Below are positions 6,192-10,914 of a stretch of DNA of 10,914 nt, piece after piece. A model generated the notes under the pieces. The model did no database searches. It had not been told where the DNA came from and saw nothing but the letters and a program-made list of their open reading frames with translations. Each line of letters starts with the position of its first letter. Positions within the stretch are counted from its first letter, which is position 1. The DNA comes from Balneolales bacterium (GTDB taxonomy: Bacteria; Bacteroidota; Rhodothermia; Balneolales; Natronogracilivirgulaceae). The position numbers and the translations under genes are program-made. The DNA is taken from the NCBI GenBank assembly GCA_007120555.1, contig SKNL01000139.1, positions 1 to 10,914 of the forward strand, given 5' to 3'.

Positions 6192-8762
6192 ATGAAAAAG
6201 AAAGCCAACAAGAAATCGGGGGATTTTTTCTCTTTTGAACGGAAAATGGAGATGCTGGGCATCATCCTGATCGCCATTGCAGCCATCCTTGCCATCAGCA
6301 TCATCACCTACCGCAGCGAAGACTTTGCCATTATCCAGAGCGTGGATTTCCGGACGCTCCTTGATTTCGGGCAAGGCCCCGCCTTGCGCATCCAGAACGG
6401 GCTGGGTCCGCTCGGTGCATACATGTCTCATTTTTTCGTTCAGATCCTGTTCGGTTACTTCTCCCTGATCCTGGTTTTTGTGGTCATGCTGTACGGGTGG
6501 AATATACTCATACACAAGGACCTCAAGGTGATCCATCTGAAATCGCTCTATGCCGTGTTTGCCATGATTCTGGCCGCATCCATCATGGGATGGCTTCACA
6601 ATGAATTCGATCTTGTGTCGGTGGACTGGGCGGGATCATCCGGGCTCGCGATTGCATATATCCTGCGGGCCCTGACGGGTCAGTACGGTCCGGTGATCAT
6701 TCTGGGAAGCCTGAGTATAATTGCCGTTATCCTGTTGACCAACAGAGATATCCAGTCTGCCATCGAGAATGTCAAAGAGATGCGGAACGGCCTTGTTTCG
6801 CTTTTCGGGCGTCGCCGCGATGCCGGACAGGAGGTGGATGGGAGCCGCTCCGTGCGCAGTGATGCGAAGTCGCGTGGTGTGCGGGAGGAGGAAGATGACA
6901 GTGACTTGCCGGGCCGCTGGAGAGGCGGTGAGCGTCCGGAAGAGGTTGAGCTGCTCACCGAAGAAGACAAGCGGAAACGGTGGGAGCGCCTTGTGTTGTC
7001 CTCCCGGCAGAAAGAGGAGGAGCGCAGGCGGCGCGAACAGATGGAAACCGCGGAAGGCAGACCTCCAAGGGCCATTCTGGAAAAAGAAAAACAGGATGGC
7101 AGAACCGGGGCAGCACAGGACGGGTTGGTTCCGGCGGGGGATGAAGGCAGTGAGGGGGATGGAGATCCAAAGTCCGGAGACAGTGATATGGACATCACGG
7201 TCTACCGCGGTACGCCGGAGGAGGAAGCCGGCAAACGCAAGCTTGAGAGTGAGCGGGCAAAACAGGTGGAAAAACCGCTCATCAAGTACAAGTTTCCGAC
7301 CCTTGATTTGCTGGACAAGCCGCCCAACGAAGGAAATGAAGTCAATTACGAGGAGATCAACCGGAACAAGATGGTCATCCTCGACAAGCTGAACCGTCAC
7401 GGGATCGAAATCACCGGCATTGAAGCGATCGTCGGTCCCACCGTAACCCTGTACGAACTGCAGCCGGCGCCGGATGTCAAGATCAGCCGGATTGAAAGCT
7501 ATGCCAATGACCTGAAGATGGCAATGGCCACCAAGGGCCTGCGGATCATCGCGCCGATCCCGGGAAAATCGGCAGTGGGCATTGAGGTGCCGAACAAAAA
7601 TCCGGAGATCGTCTACATACGCTCCCTGATCAATACCCGAAAGTTTGCCGAGACCAAAATGTCCTTGCCGGTGGCATTTGGCCGCACCATAGAAAACGAA
7701 GTATTCATGGTGGATCTGGCCAAGCTGCCCCACCTTCTGATGGCCGGGGCGACCGGTTCGGGAAAAACGGTAGGTATCAATACCATCATCACCTGCCTGT
7801 TGTACAAATGTCACCCGGACGATCTCAAATTTGTGATGATCGATCCGAAAAAGATCGAGCTCTCGCTTTTCCGGAATATCCAGAACCACTACCTGGCAAC
7901 CTTGCCGAATGCCTCGGAGCCGATTATCACGGATACCTCCGAGGTGCTTCAGACACTCAACAGTGTCTGCAAGGAGATGGACCATCGGTATGAAATGTTG
8001 AAAATGGCCCAGGTCCGGGATATCGTATCCTATAATGTGAAATACAAAAGTGATGTGCTGGAAGAAGATCTGGGCCACCGGTACATGCCCTATATTGTGG
8101 TTGTGATCGATGAGCTGGCCGACCTCATGCTGACGGCGGGCAAGCAGATCGAGGAGCCCATAGCGCGGATTGCACAGCTGGCGCGGGCGGTGGGCATCCA
8201 TCTTGTGGTGGCGACGCAGCGTCCCTCTGTAAATGTCATTACCGGCACCATCAAGGCTAATTTTCCGTCCAGGGTCGCTTATCGTGTGGCATCCAAGATC
8301 GACTCGCGGACCATCCTGGATACCATGGGGGCCGATCAACTCGTTGGTAGGGGTGATATGCTGTACAACGGCGGCGGGGTCAACATGATCCGTCTCCAGA
8401 ATGCGTTCGTCTCCACTGCGGAGGTTGAGCGAATCAATGCATTCATCGGCCAGCAGACCGGATACCCCCGTCCCTACTATCTGCCCGAAGTGGAGGATGA
8501 GAACGGGCAAACAGGCATGCTGGACAAAAGCGATAGGGACGAACGGTTTGAAGAAGCGGCAAAACTGGTTGTGCTTCATCAGCAGGGATCGGTTTCCCTG
8601 CTGCAGCGGAAAATGAAACTGGGATACAACCGGGCCGGACGCCTGATCGATCAACTATATACTGCGGGAATAGTCGGACCCTATCAGGGCAGCACAGCCC
8701 GCGAAGTACTGGTGGAAGATGATGAACAATTGCAAGAACTGTTGCGGGAACTGGATGAATAA
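6192..8762 (+). CDS. ftsK: FtsK/SpoIIIE DNA translocase
   Basis: FtsK is a septal, membrane-anchored hexameric ATPase that pumps DNA toward dif and activates XerCD recombination during division. The 856-residue product has all modules. The N-terminal anchor shows four membrane segments at about 21-40, 81-103, 117-135 and 166-182, with the family pattern GLGPLGAYMSHFF between the first two. A charged, probably disordered linker spans about 205-360. The alpha domain begins near YEEINRNKM. The beta RecA-like motor has Walker A GATGSGKT at 519-526 and Walker B VVVIDELADLM around Asp640-Glu641, followed by QLARAVGIHLVVATQRPSV. The C-terminal gamma winged helix, which reads polarity sequences on DNA, contains LLQRKMKLGYNRAGRLID at 803-820 and GPYQGSTAREVLV. 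ATG 6192 directly follows the comB stop. The end overlaps the lolA-like gene by 8 bases. Confidence 0.97.
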   Translation: MKKKANKKSGDFFSFERKMEMLGIILIAIAAILAISIITYRSEDFAIIQSVDFRTLLDFGQGPALRIQNGLGPLGAYMSHFFVQILFGYFSLILVFVVMLYGWNILIHKDLKVIHLKSLYAVFAMILAASIMGWLHNEFDLVSVDWAGSSGLAIAYILRALTGQYGPVIILGSLSIIAVILLTNRDIQSAIENVKEMRNGLVSLFGRRRDAGQEVDGSRSVRSDAKSRGVREEEDDSDLPGRWRGGERPEEVELLTEEDKRKRWERLVLSSRQKEEERRRREQMETAEGRPPRAILEKEKQDGRTGAAQDGLVPAGDEGSEGDGDPKSGDSDMDITVYRGTPEEEAGKRKLESERAKQVEKPLIKYKFPTLDLLDKPPNEGNEVNYEEINRNKMVILDKLNRHGIEITGIEAIVGPTVTLYELQPAPDVKISRIESYANDLKMAMATKGLRIIAPIPGKSAVGIEVPNKNPEIVYIRSLINTRKFAETKMSLPVAFGRTIENEVFMVDLAKLPHLLMAGATGSGKTVGINTIITCLLYKCHPDDLKFVMIDPKKIELSLFRNIQNHYLATLPNASEPIITDTSEVLQTLNSVCKEMDHRYEMLKMAQVRDIVSYNVKYKSDVLEEDLGHRYMPYIVVVIDELADLMLTAGKQIEEPIARIAQLARAVGIHLVVATQRPSVNVITGTIKANFPSRVAYRVASKIDSRTILDTMGADQLVGRGDMLYNGGGVNMIRLQNAFVSTAEVERINAFIGQQTGYPRPYYLPEVEDENGQTGMLDKSDRDERFEEAAKLVVLHQQGSVSLLQRKMKLGYNRAGRLIDQLYTAGIVGPYQGSTAREVLVEDDEQLQELLRELDE

Positions 8763-9414
8763 GAGGAGTGCGGCAGTGCGGGCTGCGGTCCTGCAGGGTT
8801 TTCTCCTGGCATTTGTTCTGCTCATGGCGTGCACGGCATCCGCGGTACCGGCAGCATCCACAATCCCGGAAAATGAACTGGATCGAGTCCGTCAGCTATT
8901 TGAGGAGGGAAAGGTGCTCCATGCTCACATGACGCATGAGCTGATTGACTCGTACACAGGCGAAACGCAGGTGATCAGCGGAGAGCTGTGGATATCCAGG
9001 GACAAGTACAAAATACGCGCCGATCATCAGGTGGTGCTGGTTGACGGTGATATTTCGATGGTCTACAGTGAGCGGCAAAACAAGCTGATCATCAGTGAAT
9101 ATGAACCTGAGGAAGATGACTTTGCCCCGTCGCGTTTTTTTTCAGATGCTGATGAACTCTTCCAGGTGGCCGGAATAACCCGTGAGGATGGCCAGACAGA
9201 GATACTGCTTCGACCGGATGATCCCTTTGAGATATTTACCGAGGTGTTCATCCGCCTGAATGCAGATCTGACCCCGAACGAGATCCGGGCAGTCGACCAA
9301 ATGGAAAACCATCTCAACACCAGGTTCACGGATGCGTATTATATGGACTATTCGGAAGCTGTCTTTGTGCTGGATTACCCGGAAGATGCCGAGATCATTG
9401 ACCTTCGAAAATAA
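8755..9414 (+). CDS. lolA: LolA-like outer-membrane lipoprotein carrier family protein
   Basis: LolA ferries lipoproteins across the periplasm from the LolCDE complex. The 219-residue product has an N-terminal signal: basic MNKRSAAVR, a hydrophobic run to about residue 25, then LLMACTASA. Two processing modes are possible: signal peptidase I after ASA (30), or lipidation at Cys26, because LLMAC fits a permissive lipobox. The mature part resembles the LolA half-barrel: SGELWISRDKYKIRAD, then VLVDGDISMVYSERQNKLIISEYE, matching the family's G-x-L-W-I-x-R-P-x-x-F and D-G-x-x-x-x-x-Y patterns. The rest is weaker. ATG 8755 overlaps the ftsK stop by 8 bases and gives a clean signal sequence; an upstream ATG at 8719 would prefix a Cys-rich segment and is less likely. 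Adjacency to ftsK supports the call, since ftsK-lolA pairs occur in many bacteria. Confidence 0.8.
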   Translation: MNKRSAAVRAAVLQGFLLAFVLLMACTASAVPAASTIPENELDRVRQLFEEGKVLHAHMTHELIDSYTGETQVISGELWISRDKYKIRADHQVVLVDGDISMVYSERQNKLIISEYEPEEDDFAPSRFFSDADELFQVAGITREDGQTEILLRPDDPFEIFTEVFIRLNADLTPNEIRAVDQMENHLNTRFTDAYYMDYSEAVFVLDYPEDAEIIDLRK

Positions 9415-9419
9415 ACGGC

Positions 9420-10463
9420 ATGCTGAAAAAGTACCTCCGATTTATTGTCAGCATTCTCATAGCCGCCGTTTTCCTCTGGCTTGCCGTCCGGGATGTCTCT
9501 TTTTACGATCTGCGCCTGACCATGGGCAAGCTCACCTATTTCTGGCTGCTGCCATACCTGTTTGTTTCACTCTTGAGCCATTACCTGCGGGCGGAGCGCT
9601 GGAAGCAGCTTATCGAGCGGGACGGGATCCGGACCAGCCGCATGACCCTGTTCACCGGCGTGATGCTGGGCTACATGGTAAATTATGCCGTCCCCAGGCT
9701 TGGTGAAGTATCCCGGTCTGTTTTTGTGGGAAACAAGGAACAGATAAGCCGATCAAAACTTATGGGCACCGTGGTTCTTGAACGCCTGCTGGATCTTGTA
9801 GTGATGCTGGTGCTGGTGGTTTTCGTGGCAGCCTATCTGCTGTCAGACTACAGGCAGATCATACCGCTTTTGGGAAATGATACGGCCCAATGGGTTCAGT
9901 CCCTGATGAGCCTGAACACCGCACTCATCATCGCTATCCTGGCACTGGCATCACTTGCGTCCCTGTATCTGATTTACCGGCTCATGCTGTTGTTGCGCAG
10001 GTGGTTCCCGTCGCTTCAGAAAACATACCGGCTCCTTGCCGATATCTCGGCCAAGTTCACGCAGGGGTTGGTAAGCATAAAAGATGTGAAAAACTGGCCG
10101 CTGTTTATCCTGTTAACGGTGGCCATCTGGTTTTGCTACATCCTGATGACCTATATTCCGTTTACGGCATTTGACCTGCATACGGAATACGGACTCGGGA
10201 TGCGCGAGGCGCTTGTGATCACGGTGGTTTCCGCCCTGGGGGTTGCCCTGCCATCGCCGGGAGGAATAGGCACCTATCACTGGTTTGTAAGCAGGTCCAT
10301 GCTGCTCTTTTTTGCCGTTCCGGAAGCCGAAGGCGTGGCCTACGCAATTGTTACGCATTTGGTGATGATGATTATTATTTTAGCGGCAACACCCATGCTT
10401 CTCGCTGCAAACCGGGCCGGATGGTTTCAAAAGCTGAAAAGCGGGCGGGACGGCGACCCGTAG
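9420..10463 (+). CDS. Integral membrane protein, LPG_synthase_TM / YbhN-AglD family (UPF0104-like)
   Basis: The 347-residue product is a polytopic membrane protein with about eight hydrophobic segments, near 7-24, 40-56, 77-90, 124-143, 166-190, 225-248, 264-280 and 305-329. It shows the landmarks of the family that includes the transmembrane part of lysylphosphatidylglycerol synthase (MprF) and archaeal AglD: SHYLRAERW at 53-61, NYAVPRLGEVSRS at 88-100, ERLLDL at 121-126, and PSPGGIGTYHW at 278-288. There is no cytosolic aminoacyl-transfer domain, so it is not a complete MprF; a lipid flippase or lipid-handling role is the best guess from relatives. ATG 9420 lies 5 bp after the lolA-like stop, without a visible RBS, suggesting coupling. 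It ends the rightward unit (TAG 10461-10463). The family assignment is firm and the substrate is unknown. Confidence 0.87.
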   Translation: MLKKYLRFIVSILIAAVFLWLAVRDVSFYDLRLTMGKLTYFWLLPYLFVSLLSHYLRAERWKQLIERDGIRTSRMTLFTGVMLGYMVNYAVPRLGEVSRSVFVGNKEQISRSKLMGTVVLERLLDLVVMLVLVVFVAAYLLSDYRQIIPLLGNDTAQWVQSLMSLNTALIIAILALASLASLYLIYRLMLLLRRWFPSLQKTYRLLADISAKFTQGLVSIKDVKNWPLFILLTVAIWFCYILMTYIPFTAFDLHTEYGLGMREALVITVVSALGVALPSPGGIGTYHWFVSRSMLLFFAVPEAEGVAYAIVTHLVMMIIILAATPMLLAANRAGWFQKLKSGRDGDP

Positions 10464-10511
10464 CATTCGTAAATAAAAAATCCGTCAGACGCAGACGCTG
10501 ATGTCACATCT

Positions 10512-10523
10512 TACGTTTATATT
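10512..10523 (+). promoter_or_regulatory. Possible promoter for the downstream exported-protein gene
   Basis: TACGTTTA (10512-10519) is one base from the Bacteroidota -7 box TAnnTTTG and overlaps TATATT (10518-10523), close to a sigma-70 -10 box. It lies 29-41 bases before ATG 10553. No matching -33/-35 box is visible. I also found no stable hairpin with a T-run in the 89-bp spacer 10464-10552, so read-through from the upstream unit is possible. Confidence 0.3.
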
Positions 10524-10552
10524 CTGTTCCCAGGAATCTTTTTTCTAACCGC

Positions 10553-10914
10553 ATGAATCCCAAAAGGTATATCCCACTAGTTATTACAGTGTTGCTGGTG
10601 ATGGCCGCGCGACCGTCATCGGCACAACAGGAAGGCCCATCCTCCCTTCTTCCGGACATTGATCCGCAGGATATTGAGATCAGAGGCGACTTTGAAGTGC
10701 GTTTTCCCGGTCTCGCCCGGCAGCCGGTACTCGGTTTCAGTCCGCGTCCACCCGTTTTCCGCGTGGATCCCGACCGCATGCCTTTCATGGAAACGGACGA
10801 AGAGATCGTGGCCACGATCCCGCTCAGCGATCTGGAACCGGCCCTGAGGCCTGAAAAGAACTTCATCCGTTTTGCGGATCGGAAGCGCCTGTATGCCTAT
10901 GGCGGATATGGGTC
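10553..10914 (+). CDS. Exported protein of unknown family, N-terminal part (3' end outside window)
   Basis: An open frame runs from ATG 10553 to the window edge: 120 codons plus two bases. Residues 1-24 form a signal peptide: basic start MNPKR, hydrophobic core IPLVITVLLVMAA, and a signal peptidase I-like site after SSA, before QQEG. The mature start is Pro- and acid-rich with short motifs: DIDPQDIEIRGDFEVRFPGL, QPVLGFSPRPP, RVDPDRMPFMETDEEIVA, and near the edge RKRLYAYGGYG. I recall similar exported proteins in Rhodothermota/Balneolota, and the aromatic-glycine end could open a beta-barrel. That is a weak memory rather than evidence, so no function is assigned. Base composition matches the neighbours. 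It is probably transcribed separately, because an 89-bp gap with promoter-like sequence precedes it. Confidence 0.75.
   Translation, partial: MNPKRYIPLVITVLLVMAARPSSAQQEGPSSLLPDIDPQDIEIRGDFEVRFPGLARQPVLGFSPRPPVFRVDPDRMPFMETDEEIVATIPLSDLEPALRPEKNFIRFADRKRLYAYGGYG

Noticed and set aside
6636..8654. Very long open frame (672 codons) on the minus strand opposite ftsK
   Set aside because: It lies wholly antisense to a clear FtsK with intact Walker motifs. Its translation has no recognisable domain and reads like the complement of biased codons in a fairly GC-rich gene.
8719..8754. Upstream ATG giving the lolA-like protein 12 extra residues
   Set aside because: The extra segment is Cys/Asn-rich, overlaps ftsK by 44 bases and would spoil an otherwise normal signal sequence. 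ATG 8755 is preferred, although GGAAG before 8719 leaves some doubt.
10484..10504. Repetitive CAGACG/CTGATG stretch after the membrane protein gene as a terminator
   Set aside because: Pairing is limited to a few bases and no T-run follows, so it is not supportable as a terminator.
1..10914. A hidden defence, mobile or CRISPR-like system
   Set aside because: All but short spacers are filled by intact housekeeping genes. I found no spaced repeats, transposase, integrase, toxin-antitoxin pair, tRNA-like att site or large non-coding structured region.

Overview
The window is an ordinary stretch of housekeeping chromosome. It most likely comes from a Gram-negative member of the Bacteroidota/Rhodothermota/Balneolota group. 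The reasons are bS16 with a C-terminal extension, an Mrp/ApbC ATPase whose usual CxxC is replaced by a TPPDMP-type segment, weak or missing Shine-Dalgarno sequences at several starts, and the ftsK-lolA neighbourhood. The placement is inferred from protein style only. I see no rRNA, tRNA, insertion sequence, phage gene or CRISPR array, and no convincing undescribed system.

Positions 1-2928 (+) hold the classical translation operon: the C-terminus of ffh (SRP54), rpsP (bS16), rimM (16S maturation factor), trmD (tRNA m1G37 methyltransferase) and rplS (bL19). Its most unusual member is bS16, which carries a tail of about 200 residues made almost only of Glu, Lys and Ala. A strong hairpin with a T-run at 3062-3100 ends the operon. 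It lies partly inside the last codons of the convergent gene.

Positions 3075-4172 (-) encode an Mrp/ApbC-type Fe-S carrier ATPase with an N-terminal MIP18/DUF59 domain. A 190-bp divergent spacer (4173-4362) separates it from the next unit and contains a short inverted repeat.

Positions 4363-10463 (+) look like one tightly packed transcription unit: gcvT (glycine cleavage T protein), a ComB-family 2-phosphosulfolactate phosphatase, ftsK (DNA translocase), a LolA-like lipoprotein carrier and an integral membrane protein of the LPG_synthase_TM (YbhN/AglD-like) family. Junctions are ATGA overlaps, abutting stop/start codons or gaps of a few bases, so translational coupling is likely. The unit mixes one-carbon metabolism, possible sulfonate metabolism, chromosome segregation and envelope biogenesis. 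Only the ftsK-lolA pairing is a widely conserved association that I recognise.

After an 89-bp spacer, a signal-peptide-bearing exported protein begins at 10553 and runs off the end of the window. I cannot name its family.
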